Notes: a model not told the origin generated them from the sequence alone. DNA of 54,986 bases from Bacillota bacterium (GCA_030532225.1 JAUNLQ010000008.1:1-54986), one strand, 5' to 3'. Shown: positions 1-9,824, counted from the first letter of the stretch. Numbers and translations: made by a program.

Positions 1-907
1 ATTCTTTTGCAACTGCAACAGCCTTATCAAAGGCAATAACTTCACTTCTAATACCAACTGGGTCATTATCATGGGCTGCCCAGTCAATTTGTGAACCTTC
101 TACCATTAAGAAGAAACCGTCTTTGTTTTTTGATAATACATCTATAGCCTTGCTAGTCATTTCTGCTAGAGATGGTTCTTTGGCTGGGTCTCTATCAATA
201 TCGTAAGACATAGCCTTTGGTGCAAACATACCCCAAAGTTTGTTGCCAGTTGAAGCCTTCATAGCTGCTGTATCTTCAACATAGTCATAGCCAAGTCCTT
301 TAATAACAGAAATTAAATCTTCGCCGTCTTTTCTAGAATCAGCTGAAAGGTATCTAGATCCTCCACCTAGAACAACGTCAATGTTTTGGTAAACTTGTTG
401 TTCAGCAAGGTCTTCATAGTTGTTTCTATTTGGGTGGTGGGCTGAGAAGTCTGCTGGAGTTGCGTGTTGGATTTGAGATGTAGCAATAATTCCAGTAGCC
501 ATTCCTTTTCTGTGAGCGCCTTCTAATACGTTAGCTATAGGCATCATAGACTTACTTTCATCAAAGCCTTCAGCTCCTGGCATTAAAGCCTTTGTAGGAT
601 AAGTTCCGATGAAAGGAGATACAGTCTTTATACCTGTTGCCATAGCAGTTCCTGCTGGAGCAGAGTCTGCAATTGGTGTATTAGAGTTATTAGTGCGAAC
701 TAGGCCTGTTGCCATTTGGTCAAAAGTGAAAGACTTAGAGTCAGTCATCCATCTAGCTGATGTTACAGCTTCAACACTCATTCCGTCTGGAATTAAAAGG
801 ATAACATTTTTAGTAGTTCCAAAGTCTCCATTTGCTGCTAGTCCAAGACTTGGTAGTAAAAGAACTAATGCCAAACTTAGACATAAGATTTTCTTAAGAT
901 TTTTCAT
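1..907 (-). CDS. phoA: Alkaline phosphatase, exported (3' end beyond window)
   Basis: Hydrolyses phosphate monoesters outside the membrane. The 302 visible codons start at ATG 905-907 behind an AGGAGG SD. A signal peptide (MKNLKKILCLSLALVLLLPS) is followed by a metal-binding segment ILLIPDGMS (D41) and the nucleophile motif ADSAPAGTAMATG with Ser82. Further on, VEGSQIDWAAHDND matches the second metal-binding region of the PhoA superfamily. The C-terminus, which should carry the last histidine ligands, lies off the left edge. No partner gene is visible. The family call is secure; substrate preference and regulation by phosphate cannot be judged from here. Confidence 0.93.
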   Translation of the reverse strand, partial: MKNLKKILCLSLALVLLLPSLGLAANGDFGTTKNVILLIPDGMSVEAVTSARWMTDSKSFTFDQMATGLVRTNNSNTPIADSAPAGTAMATGIKTVSPFIGTYPTKALMPGAEGFDESKSMMPIANVLEGAHRKGMATGIIATSQIQHATPADFSAHHPNRNNYEDLAEQQVYQNIDVVLGGGSRYLSADSRKDGEDLISVIKGLGYDYVEDTAAMKASTGNKLWGMFAPKAMSYDIDRDPAKEPSLAEMTSKAIDVLSKNKDGFFLMVEGSQIDWAAHDNDPVGIRSEVIAFDKAVAVAKE

Positions 908-1054
908 TTATTCCTCCTAAAATAATAGTTTACTTAAGTTTAAAATAGGAATGTTAAGAAACTACTAAGGCAAAGTTAAGTGCCTAATAAACTTTGTTAG
1001 CAAATGTTTTATTTAGTAATAATGTGTAAAGAAGAAGAAAAATTATTCATAAAC

Positions 1055-1083
1055 TTGAAAACCGACTACAAAGCATGTATAAT
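1055..1083 (+). promoter_or_regulatory. Promoter for 6S RNA / tRNA-Gly unit
   Basis: TTGAAA (1055-1060), a 17-bp spacer and a consensus TATAAT (1078-1083) lie 6-7 nt before the predicted 6S 5' end. This is the best match to a housekeeping promoter in the left third of the window. Confidence 0.8.
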
Positions 1084-1089
1084 AATCAT

Positions 1090-1268
1090 AGACATTCTGC
1101 GGTGCCCGTAAGTCTGTGCTTAATTCAACCGACATATCAGACACGGGAATTTAGTGTTTGAGAGATATGACAAGCCTCCTTTGAGTGGACGTCAGATTCT
1201 ATCAACAAGATACCCACCTTAAATTAGGGCGGGTCTGAATTAACTAATGACTACGACACTCGCGGATT
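1090..1268 (+). ncRNA. ssrS: 6S RNA
   Basis: About 180 nt that I recognise as 6S RNA, the promoter mimic that binds the housekeeping RNA polymerase holoenzyme. Seen: the 5' arm TCTGCGGTGCCCGTAAGTC (from 1096) can pair with the 3' arm GACTACGACACTCGCGGA (ending 1266), giving the long closing stem. The 3' strand of the central bubble holds CACCTTAAATTAGGGCGGGT, comparable to the E. coli segment CACCTTGAACCAAGGGTTCA. The ends are estimated from the promoter and the closing stem. The RNA runs almost directly into tRNA-Gly, so its 3' end is probably made by processing. Confidence 0.82.
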
Positions 1269-1270
1269 AT

Positions 1271-1345
1271 GCGGAAATGGCTCAGTGGTAGAGCATCGCC
1301 TTGCCAAGGCGAGGGTCGCGAGTTCGAATCTCGTTTTCCGCTCCA
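1271..1345 (+). tRNA. tRNA-Gly (anticodon GCC), CCA encoded
   Basis: A 75-nt cloverleaf. The acceptor GCGGAAA pairs with TTTCCGC. The D-arm contains GGCTCAGTGGTAGAGC, the anticodon loop is CTTGCCAAG, and the T-arm holds GAGTTCGAATCTC. The CCA end is encoded at 1343-1345. It lies directly behind the 6S RNA with no separate promoter. Confidence 0.96.
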
Positions 1346-1370
1346 TTTTAAATATGCTTTTTAGCACTAG

Positions 1371-1401
1371 TATAGGCAGAGATTCTCTGCCTATATTTTT
1401 T
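1371..1401 (+). terminator. Rho-independent terminator of the 6S/tRNA unit
   Basis: A perfect 11-bp stem (TATAGGCAGAG / CTCTGCCTATA) with a 3-nt loop, followed by six T. Confidence 0.93.
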
Positions 1402-1461
1402 AGACTTTGTTTAACTTTAAATTACAAAGGGTATGACCTATTTATGGAAGTGGAGATATAA

Positions 1462-1878
1462 ATGAACAAGTTAAAAGAGTTTTTAGAAAAATTATCCAAG
1501 GGAAGATATGGAATGGACCACTTAAATGTCTTCCTTATATATGTGGTTTTTGTCCTAAGCTTTGTAGGCCTTTTTATAAATTCAGCTAGGACCTTTAACG
1601 TTTTGCGAGCCTTGGCAGGAATTTTAAGTATTTTTGCCATCTATAGAATTATGTCCAAAAACGTAAACGCTAGATACCAAGAAAATATAAAATACCTAAA
1701 GGCCACCAAACCCCTTAGGGCAGAGATGGAACTTTTAGCCCTTAAATGGAAGGACAGAAAGACTCACAGATATGTTAAGTGTCCATCTTGCAAAAAAATA
1801 ATGAGAGTGCCAAAAAAGGCAGGAAAAATAAAAATTAGATGTCCAAGATGTGGCCACGAATTTATTAAAAGAGTCTAG
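1462..1878 (+). CDS. Membrane-anchored zinc-ribbon protein, function unknown
   Basis: 138 aa. Two predicted membrane helices (about residues 22-40 and 46-64) are followed by a basic cytoplasmic part ending in a four-cysteine zinc ribbon: C107-x2-C110 and C127-x2-C130, in CPSCKKIM and CPRCGHEF. No catalytic motif is visible. The SD is weak (TGGAGA). The zinc ribbon suggests nucleic-acid or protein binding at the membrane, but that is inference. It precedes tig on the same strand with about 150 bp and a separate promoter between, so it is probably its own unit. Confidence 0.75.
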   Translation: MNKLKEFLEKLSKGRYGMDHLNVFLIYVVFVLSFVGLFINSARTFNVLRALAGILSIFAIYRIMSKNVNARYQENIKYLKATKPLRAEMELLALKWKDRKTHRYVKCPSCKKIMRVPKKAGKIKIRCPRCGHEFIKRV

Positions 1879-1968
1879 GGAAACTAACTTATAATTTAAA
1901 GAATAGCTAGCATAAAAAGCAGAAAATCACCTATAAGACCTTATTTTTCATCTACTAATAAGAAAATC

Positions 1969-1997
1969 TTAACCATTAAAGGCTTTTATGGTATAAT
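1969..1997 (+). promoter_or_regulatory. Probable promoter of the tig-clpP-clpX transcript
   Basis: TTAACC (1969-1974), 17-bp spacer, consensus TATAAT (1992-1997). The -35 matches four of six positions. No CIRCE or CtsR-type box was noticed near it. Confidence 0.55.
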
Positions 1998-2028
1998 AGA
2001 TAAGATATTTTACATGGGAGGAATTGAC

Positions 2029-3519
2029 ATGACAAAAGAATTCACAAGACAAGGAAATACTGTTAGTTTTCAAATGGTAATTCCTGGAGACCAAATAGAA
2101 AAGAAGATGCAGGAAGTATATTTAAAAAACAAAAACAGCTTCCAACTACCAGGCTTTAGAAAAGGAAAGGCTCCAAGACAACTACTAGAAAGAACTTATG
2201 GAGCTGATTTATTCTTTGAAGATGGAGTAAATGAATGTATTCCAGAAATTTACGAAGAAACAACAAATGAAATGGGCCTAAAACTAGCAGGCCAACCTCA
2301 AATTACCTTAGACTCACCTTATACCAAGGGCCAAGACGTTGTATTAAACGTTGAAGTAGAAGTACTTCCAGAATTTGAAGTAAAAGATTATTCAAAAATT
2401 GAAATAGCAGAAATAAAATATGAAGTAAGTGACGAATTAGTTTATAACAAGTTACAAGAAGAAAAAGAAAAAGCCAGAAGAGCTACTCCAGTAGAAAGAC
2501 AAGCAAAACTTGGAGATGTAACTGTTATAGACTTTGAAGGATTTATAGATGATGAGGCCTTTGAAGGTGGCAAGGGAGAAGACTTCCCTCTAGAATTAGG
2601 TTCAGGCCAATTCATCCCAGGCTTTGAAGACCAATTAGTTGGAGCCAAAGCTGGAGACCAAGTTGATGTGAATGTAAGCTTCCCAGAAAACTACGGTTCA
2701 GAAGAACTTTCTGGAAAAGATGCAACTTTTAAGGTTACAGTAAAAGAAGTTCAAGAAATTGAATACCCAGAAATTGATGACGAATTTATTAAGGATATTT
2801 CTGAATTTGACACTGTAGAAGAATACAAGGCTGATACTAGAAAAAATCTAGAAGAAGAATTTGCAGAAAGAGAAAAAGCTGAAGTTAGACAAGCAGTTTT
2901 AAGAAAAGTAGCTGACCTTGCTGAATTTGAAGTGCCAGAAGCTATTTTAGAAAATGCTGTAGACAGAGAAATCGAAAACTTCTCAGCTAACTTAAGACAA
3001 TATGGCATAGACTTTGACCAATATGCTGAAATGTCAGGAACAAATGCCTATGACCTTAGAGATGACTTTAGAGAACCAGCTTTAATCAATTCAAAGATCC
3101 AACTAATAATGGAAAAAATAATTGAACAAGAAAAAATAGATGCAACAGAAGATGAGCTTAAGGCTGAAATCCAAAGACTAGCAGAACTTTATTTCCCAAC
3201 AAACGAAGAAGAACAAAAGAAGTTTATAGACCTTTATTCAGGAAAGAACGCTGAATTTGTAAAAGACGACTTAGTTTTCAACAAAGCCTTAGATATGCTA
3301 GTAGAAAATGTAGTTTTTGTTGAGCCAAAAGAAGCTGATCCTGTAGAAAAAGCAGAAGAAACACAAGAAAACAAAAAAGAAACAATAGAAGAAAGAAATA
3401 AAAGAATAGCAGACCTTTATGAAACTGGCGACTATACTCAAGAACAACTAGCAGAAAAAGAAGACTTATCTCCTTCAACAATCTCTAGAATAATTAGAGA
3501 AGCCAAAAAAGATAAATAG
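2029..3519 (+). CDS. tig: Trigger factor with an extended, HTH-like C-terminal tail
   Basis: Ribosome-associated chaperone and peptidyl-prolyl isomerase acting on nascent chains. ATG 2029 is chosen over ATG 2014 because GGGAGG (2016-2021) is its SD; this gives 496 aa. The ribosome-binding signature GFRKGKAP lies at residues 42-49. An FKBP-like domain spans about 155-240 ([15 protein letters not shown]), followed by the helical chaperone arms. Typical family length is about 430. The extra C-terminus is an acidic/lysine linker followed by about 40 residues ending [20 protein letters not shown], which reads like a resolvase-type helix-turn-helix. ClpP and ClpX genes follow directly, a common arrangement. 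Confidence 0.95.
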   Translation: MTKEFTRQGNTVSFQMVIPGDQIEKKMQEVYLKNKNSFQLPGFRKGKAPRQLLERTYGADLFFEDGVNECIPEIYEETTNEMGLKLAGQPQITLDSPYTKGQDVVLNVEVEVLPEFEVKDYSKIEIAEIKYEVSDELVYNKLQEEKEKARRATPVERQAKLGDVTVIDFEGFIDDEAFEGGKGEDFPLELGSGQFIPGFEDQLVGAKAGDQVDVNVSFPENYGSEELSGKDATFKVTVKEVQEIEYPEIDDEFIKDISEFDTVEEYKADTRKNLEEEFAEREKAEVRQAVLRKVADLAEFEVPEAILENAVDREIENFSANLRQYGIDFDQYAEMSGTNAYDLRDDFREPALINSKIQLIMEKIIEQEKIDATEDELKAEIQRLAELYFPTNEEEQKKFIDLYSGKNAEFVKDDLVFNKALDMLVENVVFVEPKEADPVEKAEETQENKKETIEERNKRIADLYETGDYTQEQLAEKEDLSPSTISRIIREAKKDK

Positions 3520-3533
3520 GAAGGAAGAGATTA

Positions 3534-4115
3534 ATGACCCTTATTCCAATGGTTATAGAGCAAACTGGTCGTGGAGAAAGATCCTATGATATATATTCTA
3601 GGCTTTTAAAGGACAGAATTATATTTTTAAGTGGAGAAATCACAGACCAAGTTGCTGATTTAGTTGTTGCCCAACTTTTGTTTTTAGAATCTGAAGGTCC
3701 AGACAAGGACATTTCTATTTATATAAACAGTCCAGGAGGCTCTGTTTCTGCAGGTTTAGCTATATATGACACAATGCAGTATATTAAATCTCCTGTATCT
3801 ACAATCTGTGTAGGAAGGGCAGCCTCAATGGGAGCCTTTTTGCTTGCTGCTGGAGAAAAGGGCAAGAGATTTGCTTTGCCAAATGCTGATATTATGATTC
3901 ATCAGCCTTTAGGAGGAGCCCAAGGCCAAGCTTCAGATATAAAAATTCAAGCAGAAAAGATTTTAGAAATTAGAGAAACTTTAAATAAAATCTTAGCCCA
4001 AAGAACAGGCCAAGACCTGGATAAGATTTCCTTAGATACAGATAGAGACTACTATATGTCTGCTCAACAAGCTGTAGAATACGGCCTTATAGACAAGGTC
4101 ATAGAATCAAAATAA
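3534..4115 (+). CDS. clpP: ATP-dependent Clp protease proteolytic subunit
   Basis: Serine peptidase that forms the double-heptamer barrel receiving unfolded substrates from ClpX and other Clp ATPases. The 193 aa length is normal. The catalytic triad is visible: Ser98 in GRAASMGAF, His123 in IMIHQPLGG and Asp172 in TDRDYYMS. The oxyanion-region motif [10 protein letters not shown] is intact. It lies 14 nt after tig and 8 nt before clpX, so the three are almost certainly co-transcribed. Confidence 0.98.
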   Translation: MTLIPMVIEQTGRGERSYDIYSRLLKDRIIFLSGEITDQVADLVVAQLLFLESEGPDKDISIYINSPGGSVSAGLAIYDTMQYIKSPVSTICVGRAASMGAFLLAAGEKGKRFALPNADIMIHQPLGGAQGQASDIKIQAEKILEIRETLNKILAQRTGQDLDKISLDTDRDYYMSAQQAVEYGLIDKVIESK

Positions 4116-4123
4116 GGAGTAAT

Positions 4124-5374
4124 ATGTCTAAAGAAAACAACCAAGACCAAGAAATATTAAGATGCTCTTTTTGTGGCAAAAATCAAAATGAAGTAGACCG
4201 AATTATAGCAGGTCCTAATGTCTATATATGTAATGAATGTGTAGAGCTTTCAGAAGAAATTCTAGCTATGGATATGCTGAGACAATCTGAAGAAGAAAGA
4301 GACTTCTACCTACCCAAACCAGCTGAAATAAAAGAAATCTTAGACCAATATGTGGTCCACCAAGACCAGGCCAAGAAAATTCTATCAGTTGCAGTTTACA
4401 ACCACTATAAAAGAATATATTCTACAAACACAGAAGATGTAGAACTAGAAAAGTCTAATATACTAATGGCAGGACCAACAGGCTCAGGAAAAACCTTACT
4501 GGCCCAAAGTCTAGCAAAGATTTTAGATGTACCAATTGCCATAGCAGATGCAACAACCTTAACAGAAGCAGGCTATGTTGGAGAAGATGTGGAAAACATC
4601 CTACTAAAACTTCTTCAAGCAGCTGATTATGATATAGAAAGAGCAGAAAAAGGTATAATCTACGTTGATGAAATTGACAAGATTTCCAAGAAAAGTGAAA
4701 ATGTATCTATAACTAGAGACGTTTCAGGTGAAGGAGTCCAACAAGCCCTCTTAAAAATGATAGAAGGAACTGTAGCCTCTGTTCCACCACAAGGTGGCAG
4801 AAAGCACCCTCACCAAGAACTAATCCAAATCGACACCAAAAACATTTTGTTTATAATGGGTGGAGCCTTTGTTGGCCTAGAAAAAATCGTAAAAGAAAGA
4901 ACTAACAAGAAAAACATTGGCTTTGGAAAAGATATGTCTGTCAATATGGAAGAATCTATTGGCCAGGTCCTAAAAAAAGTTGAACCTACCGACCTACAAA
5001 AATATGGCTTAATTCCTGAATTTATAGGAAGACTACCAATCTTTGTAACCCTAGAAGAACTTGACCAAAAAGCCCTGGCAGAAATCTTGACCAAACCTAA
5101 AAACGCCCTAGTAAAACAATACAAGACCCTATTGAAAATGGACGGAGTTGACCTGGATTTTGAAGACCAAGCCTTACTGGAAATTGCCAAAAAGGCAGTA
5201 GAAAGAAAATCAGGAGCTAGAGGCCTAAGGGGGATTGTAGAAGAGGCTATGTTAGATATAATGTATGATGTGCCTTCTAACCCAGACATAAAGAAAATAA
5301 CAATTACAGCAGACACAATCAAAAAGGGAAGTCTGCCTAAAATAGTAACAAGGGGCAAAAAACAACTTGCCTAA
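4124..5374 (+). CDS. clpX: ATP-dependent Clp protease ATP-binding subunit ClpX
   Basis: AAA+ unfoldase partner of ClpP. The 416 aa hold, in order, the N-terminal C4 zinc domain (C14, C17, C36, C39), Walker A GPTGSGKT (117-124), pore loop GYVG (150-153), Walker B IIYVDE (178-183), the RKH loop in GGRKHPHQE, and the sensor-2 segment KSGARGLRG near the C-terminus. The SD GGAG ends just before ATG 4124. No truncation or missing motif was seen. Confidence 0.98.
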   Translation: MSKENNQDQEILRCSFCGKNQNEVDRIIAGPNVYICNECVELSEEILAMDMLRQSEEERDFYLPKPAEIKEILDQYVVHQDQAKKILSVAVYNHYKRIYSTNTEDVELEKSNILMAGPTGSGKTLLAQSLAKILDVPIAIADATTLTEAGYVGEDVENILLKLLQAADYDIERAEKGIIYVDEIDKISKKSENVSITRDVSGEGVQQALLKMIEGTVASVPPQGGRKHPHQELIQIDTKNILFIMGGAFVGLEKIVKERTNKKNIGFGKDMSVNMEESIGQVLKKVEPTDLQKYGLIPEFIGRLPIFVTLEELDQKALAEILTKPKNALVKQYKTLLKMDGVDLDFEDQALLEIAKKAVERKSGARGLRGIVEEAMLDIMYDVPSNPDIKKITITADTIKKGSLPKIVTRGKKQLA

Positions 5375-5387
5375 TGTTTAGAAAATC

Positions 5388-5434
5388 TATAATAAGGTAT
5401 AATATATGTAAGTCCACTGCCTAATAGTGGGCTT
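5388..5434 (+). promoter_or_regulatory. Possible lon promoter with a 5'-end hairpin
   Basis: Two overlapping TATAAT boxes (5388-5393 and 5398-5403) lie after clpX, without a convincing -35. A 9-bp stem, AAGTCCACT (5410-5418) with AGTGGGCTT (5426-5434), starts where the transcript would begin. It lacks a real U-tract, so it reads as a 5' stabilising or partial-termination element rather than a full terminator. Confidence 0.4.
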
Positions 5435-5500
5435 ATATTTATTAATGATAGATTTATCCTTAGAGAATTTTATAAATTTTAGATAAATGGAGGGAAGAAT

Positions 5501-7840
5501 ATGGACGAAAAAAAAGCAATATTAACACTTCCTGTTATTCCATTAAGGAATATAGTAGTGTTTCCACAAATGGTTACACACTTTGATGTAGGTAGGGACA
5601 AATCAATAAAGGCTGTTGAACAAGCAGAGTTAGAAAACTCAAAAATCTTACTTCTTACCCAAAAAGATGCCAAAGAAATGGATCCAACTGCCGATGACAT
5701 ATACAAAGTAGGAACTGTAGCCAGTATAAGACAAATCCTAAAATTACCTCATGGACAAATGAGAGTCTTAATTGAAGGAGAATACAGGGCCCAAACTTTA
5801 TCAATCCAAGAAAGTGAAGACATGATTTCAGCAAGCTTTACAGAAATTGATATAGACGAAAGCGAACTTTCTATTGACGAAGAAGCAGCCTTTAGATTAG
5901 TAAAACAAGACCTAGAATCTTATGTAGCCACAAACTCAAAAATAAACTCTACAGCCATAGACATGATTAATGAAATGGACACACCAGATTTTTTAATCGA
6001 CATGGTTGCATCATACTTGCCCCTAAAAATTGAAGACGCCCAAAGTCTTTTAGAGGTAAGCAATAGATTTTCTAGACTAGAAAAGTTTCATGCCATTTTA
6101 AAAAAGGAAATTGAACTTCTTGGTATAGAAAACAAAATTAACCAAAGAGTTAAAAACCAAATGGGCCAAGTTCAAAAAGAATACTATCTTAGAGAACAAC
6201 TAAAGGCCATCCAGGCAGAACTAGGAGACCAAGACGAAGAAAACGAAACTGACTCCTATATAGAAAAAATTGAAAAACTAGATATGCCTGAAGAGACTAA
6301 GGAAAAGCTTATAAAAGAAGCTAACAAACTTAGAAAAATTAATCCTTCATCAGCAGACTATGGAGTTCTATTAAACTACCTAGACTGGATAGTTTCCATA
6401 CCATGGGGCCAAGGACCAGAAGGAGAAAAAATAGACCTAGACAAGGCAGAAGAAATTCTAGATGCAGACCACTATGGCCTGAAAGATGTTAAGGAAAGAA
6501 TCATAGAATTTTTGGCCTTAAGAAAACTAAATGACTCTTCCAAGGGACCTATACTTTGTTTAGTAGGACCTCCTGGAGTTGGAAAAACTTCCATAGCCAG
6601 GTCAGTTGCCAGAGCCTTAGACAGAGAATTTGTAAACATGAGCCTAGGTGGAGTTAGAGACGAGGCAGAAATTAGAGGCCACAGAAGAACTTATGTTGGA
6701 GCCATGCCAGGTAGGGTAATATCTTCTATGAAAAAAGCTGGAACAGTAAACCCAGTCTTTTTATTAGACGAAATTGACAAGGTAGGATCTGACTATAGGG
6801 GAGACCCATCATCAGCCTTACTAGAAGTTTTAGACCCTGCCCAAAACTACAACTTTACAGACCACTATCTAGATGTGCCTTATGATTTATCAAAGGTCTT
6901 GTTCTTAACAACAGCAAATACAACAGCAACTATACCAGGACCACTATTAGATAGAATGGAAGTAATAAGACTTGATGGCTATACACCTTATGAAAAATTA
7001 CAAATAGCCAAAAGATATATTGTACCAAAACAACTAAAAGAAGCATCAATCGAAAAGAAACAATTGGAAATTTCTGACAATGCCTTACTTACAATAATCA
7101 ACTCTTATACTAGAGAATCTGGAGTAAGAAACCTAGAAAGAAACATTCAAAAGATTATTAGAAAGGCAGCAGTAAAATTTGTTAGAGGCAGCAAAAAAGC
7201 CATAAGGGTAAATGCAGGTAACCTGGAAAAATATCTAGGACCAAAAATCTTCCTTTATGACGTATTAGACGAAGACAACCAAGTAGGTGTAGTAAACGGC
7301 CTAGCTTGGACCAGTGTAGGAGGAGCAACCTTAAAGGTAGAAGCCAATGTTACTGATGGTAGTGGCAAGATCCAACTTACAGGAAAGCTGGGAGATGTAA
7401 TGAAAGAATCTGCCCAAGCAGCCATAACCTATATAAGATCAGTAGCTGAAGACTATGACCTTAATGCAGACTTTGCATCTAAGATGGACATACACCTTCA
7501 CGTTCCAGAAGGAGCAACACCAAAGGATGGTCCATCAGCTGGAGTTACAATAGCAACAGCAATACTGTCAGCCTTAAGCAAAAAACCAGTAAAAAATGAT
7601 ATTGCAATGACAGGAGAAATTACCCTTAGAGGAAGGGTTCTTCCAATTGGCGGTCTTAAAGAAAAACTTCTAGCAGCAAATAGAATGGGTGTAAAGACAG
7701 TCTTAATACCTTTTGAAAATGCTAGAGACTTAGACGAAATAGACGAAATTATAAAAAAACCTCTTGAAATAATTCCAGTAAAGGATGTAAAAGAAGTTTT
7801 TAAATACGCTTTGGTAGATGATAAAAATGAAGATAAATAA
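5501..7840 (+). CDS. lon: ATP-dependent protease La (Lon, LonA type)
   Basis: Soluble AAA+ serine-lysine protease for damaged and regulatory proteins. The 779 aa hold an N-terminal LAN domain (LPVIPLRNIVVFPQM at the start), a coiled middle region, Walker A GPPGVGKTS, Walker B FLLDEIDKV and a C-terminal peptidase. The catalytic dyad is Ser679 (PKDGPSAG) and Lys722 (GGLKEKLL), the same residue numbers as in E. coli Lon. The SD GGAGGG precedes ATG 5501. The engB coding region begins inside its 3' end, so the two are translationally coupled. Confidence 0.98.
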   Translation: MDEKKAILTLPVIPLRNIVVFPQMVTHFDVGRDKSIKAVEQAELENSKILLLTQKDAKEMDPTADDIYKVGTVASIRQILKLPHGQMRVLIEGEYRAQTLSIQESEDMISASFTEIDIDESELSIDEEAAFRLVKQDLESYVATNSKINSTAIDMINEMDTPDFLIDMVASYLPLKIEDAQSLLEVSNRFSRLEKFHAILKKEIELLGIENKINQRVKNQMGQVQKEYYLREQLKAIQAELGDQDEENETDSYIEKIEKLDMPEETKEKLIKEANKLRKINPSSADYGVLLNYLDWIVSIPWGQGPEGEKIDLDKAEEILDADHYGLKDVKERIIEFLALRKLNDSSKGPILCLVGPPGVGKTSIARSVARALDREFVNMSLGGVRDEAEIRGHRRTYVGAMPGRVISSMKKAGTVNPVFLLDEIDKVGSDYRGDPSSALLEVLDPAQNYNFTDHYLDVPYDLSKVLFLTTANTTATIPGPLLDRMEVIRLDGYTPYEKLQIAKRYIVPKQLKEASIEKKQLEISDNALLTIINSYTRESGVRNLERNIQKIIRKAAVKFVRGSKKAIRVNAGNLEKYLGPKIFLYDVLDEDNQVGVVNGLAWTSVGGATLKVEANVTDGSGKIQLTGKLGDVMKESAQAAITYIRSVAEDYDLNADFASKMDIHLHVPEGATPKDGPSAGVTIATAILSALSKKPVKNDIAMTGEITLRGRVLPIGGLKEKLLAANRMGVKTVLIPFENARDLDEIDEIIKKPLEIIPVKDVKEVFKYALVDDKNEDK

Positions 7841-8414
7841 TCCTAGCCTAGAAAAAATTGCAGTAAAAAAAAGCCAATATCCTCAAGCCAATCTGCCAGA
7901 AATTGCCTTGGCAGGAAGGTCTAATGTTGGCAAGTCTTCCTTTATAAACACCTTAATCAACAGAAAAAAATTAGCTAGAACCTCATCCCAACCAGGCAAG
8001 ACTAGGACCATAAACTTTTATAACATAGACGACAAGTTTCGCCTAGTGGACCTGCCAGGTTATGGCTATGCCAAGGTTTCTAAAGCTGAAAGAGACAAGT
8101 GGGCTGGCTATATAAATGACTACTTGGACCAAAGAGAAAATCTTTTAGATGTTTTTTTGATAATAGATTTTCGCCATGGACCAAGTGAGCTGGACCTAGT
8201 TATGTATGACTATATTCTTGAAAGTGGCTTTTCTGGAATAGTAATAGCCAGCAAATTTGATAAGGTGAAAAAATCTCAGCAAGAAAAAAACCTTAAGATG
8301 ATATATGAAAAACTTCAACTTAAAGATAAGTCCTTGCTTATTCCATTTTCAGCAGAAAGCAAACACAACAAAGACTTAGTTTTAAATAAAATTGAAGAAA
8401 TACTAAAGGCATAA
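7827..8414 (+). CDS. engB: Ribosome biogenesis GTPase EngB (YsxC/YihA)
   Basis: GTPase needed for late assembly of the large ribosomal subunit. G1 GRSNVGKSS, switch segment GKTRTINFY, G3 DLPGYG, G4 SKFDK and G5 SAES are visible. ATG 7827 gives 195 aa and puts the G1 glycine at residue 30, as I recall for B. subtilis YsxC. An ATG three codons upstream (7818) is also possible, and neither has a strong SD. The overlap with the end of lon (14 nt from 7827) supports translation by re-initiation. The lon-engB pairing is widespread in Firmicutes. Confidence 0.93.
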   Translation: MKINNPSLEKIAVKKSQYPQANLPEIALAGRSNVGKSSFINTLINRKKLARTSSQPGKTRTINFYNIDDKFRLVDLPGYGYAKVSKAERDKWAGYINDYLDQRENLLDVFLIIDFRHGPSELDLVMYDYILESGFSGIVIASKFDKVKKSQQEKNLKMIYEKLQLKDKSLLIPFSAESKHNKDLVLNKIEEILKA

Positions 8415-8425
8415 AAATATTAAGA

Positions 8426-8464
8426 AAGCTATGGAAAGTTAAAATATTCCATAGCTTTTTTCTT
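8426..8464 (+). terminator. Terminator after engB
   Basis: AAAGCTATGGAA (8426-8437) pairs with TTCCATAGCTTT (8448-8459) and leads into a T-run. It ends the quality-control transcript. Confidence 0.9.
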
Positions 8465-8498
8465 AAACAAAAAAGCTAGAGACAAAAATCTCTAGCTT
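8464..8498 (-). terminator. Terminator of the minus-strand symporter gene
   Basis: AAGCTAGAGA (8473-8482) and TCTCTAGCTT (8489-8498) form a perfect 10-bp stem. Read on the minus strand it is followed by TTTTTTGTTT. It sits back to back with the engB terminator. Confidence 0.85.
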
Positions 8499-8522
8499 AA
8501 AATAAAATTTTCTTTTCCAAAA

Positions 8523-9725
8523 TTAATTCTCTTCAACATGAGGAGGATTATTTTTTCTACCTGGCACCTTGTCAAATAGACCAGTTACCATAAGAGCAAT
8601 AGCTCCGTCACCTGTAATATTACAAGCTGTTCCGAAAGAGTCTTGTAGGGCGAAGATTGAAAGCATTAAAGCAACTCCAGTATCATTAAAACCTAAAATT
8701 GAAGTTATTAGTCCTAGAGAAGCCATAACTGTTCCCCCTGGTACTCCTGGTGCAGCAATAGCAAATACTCCAAGTAGGAAAATAAATACTAGCATATTTG
8801 GAGTAGGAGGTAGAGAACCTGTAAGAATTTGAGAAACTGTCATTACAAAGAATACTTCAGTAAGTACTGAACCACAAAGGTGGGTGTTAGAGCCAAGTGG
8901 AATAACAAAGTCTCTAATAGTAGGGTCTAGGGTCTTAGCCTTAGATGCACATTTCAATGAAACTGAAAGAGTTGCAGCTGAAGACATAGTTCCTAAAGCA
9001 GTAACATAGGCTGGACCATAGTGTTTCAACACTTCCATTGGGTTGGTCTTTGATAAGGCTCCACCAATAGAATAAAGTAGGGCCAACCAAATATAGTGGC
9101 CAACAATTACAATTAAGATTACCTTTAAGAAAACAGGTAATTCGTTAATAATAACACCTTCATAAGAAAGTTCAGCAAAAGTTGTAGCAATGTAGAAAGG
9201 AAGAATTCTTATTACTACCTTGTTTACAATTGCTAGTACAATGTTGTTAAATTCAACAAGGATCTTTTCCCATGTTTCAGACTTGGTCCAAAGAACTGCT
9301 AGACCAATAAGTATTGATGATACTAAGGCTGTCATAACTGGCATTACTGGGCTAATAGTAAGCTTGAATAATGACTCAGGAATTGCATTTCCAACACTAG
9401 TTGCTGCACCAATGTTAAGATGAGGAATAATTAATCTTCCTGCAATCCAAGAAAACAGCGCTGCACCTACAGAAGATAGGTAGCAAATAAGTAGGGTTAT
9501 AGATAGAATTCTACCAGCATTTTCCTTTAGGGAAACTATAGCTGGAGTAACAAACCCTAAAATAATTAGTGGTACAATATAGCCGATTAGGTCGCCAAAA
9601 ATTGCTTTAATAGAATGAATAACCATAATAAATCCTTCATTGGCAATAGAACCTAAGAAGATACCGGCAATAATACCGATGACAAGTTTAACTACTAAAC
9701 TGTCAAAAAACTTTGATTTTTTCAT
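8523..9725 (-). CDS. Dicarboxylate/amino acid:cation symporter (DAACS family)
   Basis: Predicted Na+- or H+-coupled symporter, 400 aa, with about eight to ten hydrophobic segments. The second half has the serine-rich re-entrant region (GTMSSAATLSVSL) and the unwound-helix region at GSNTHLCGSVL. Both deviate from the glutamate/serine transporter consensus (SSSATLP and NMDGTAL-like), so the substrate is uncertain. ATG 9725 is chosen because an AGGAG SD sits about 8 nt upstream; a TTG two codons earlier is less likely. It is a single-gene unit with its own promoter and terminator. Confidence 0.85.
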   Translation of the reverse strand: MKKSKFFDSLVVKLVIGIIAGIFLGSIANEGFIMVIHSIKAIFGDLIGYIVPLIILGFVTPAIVSLKENAGRILSITLLICYLSSVGAALFSWIAGRLIIPHLNIGAATSVGNAIPESLFKLTISPVMPVMTALVSSILIGLAVLWTKSETWEKILVEFNNIVLAIVNKVVIRILPFYIATTFAELSYEGVIINELPVFLKVILIVIVGHYIWLALLYSIGGALSKTNPMEVLKHYGPAYVTALGTMSSAATLSVSLKCASKAKTLDPTIRDFVIPLGSNTHLCGSVLTEVFFVMTVSQILTGSLPPTPNMLVFIFLLGVFAIAAPGVPGGTVMASLGLITSILGFNDTGVALMLSIFALQDSFGTACNITGDGAIALMVTGLFDKVPGRKNNPPHVEEN

Positions 9726-9824
9726 AATCAACTCTCCTTATAAAATTTTCAAGACCTAAGTCTTAAATCAAAAAAATAAAATCAACATAAAAATAAAAAA
9801 TTCTTATGTTATTTTATTAATTTA

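Noticed and set aside
609..920. 103-codon plus-strand frame
   Set aside because: Antisense to the alkaline phosphatase gene, which has a signal peptide, SD and active-site motif; no SD of its own.
4810..5358. 182-codon minus-strand frame
   Set aside because: Antisense to the AAA+ domain of clpX; arises from its codon use.
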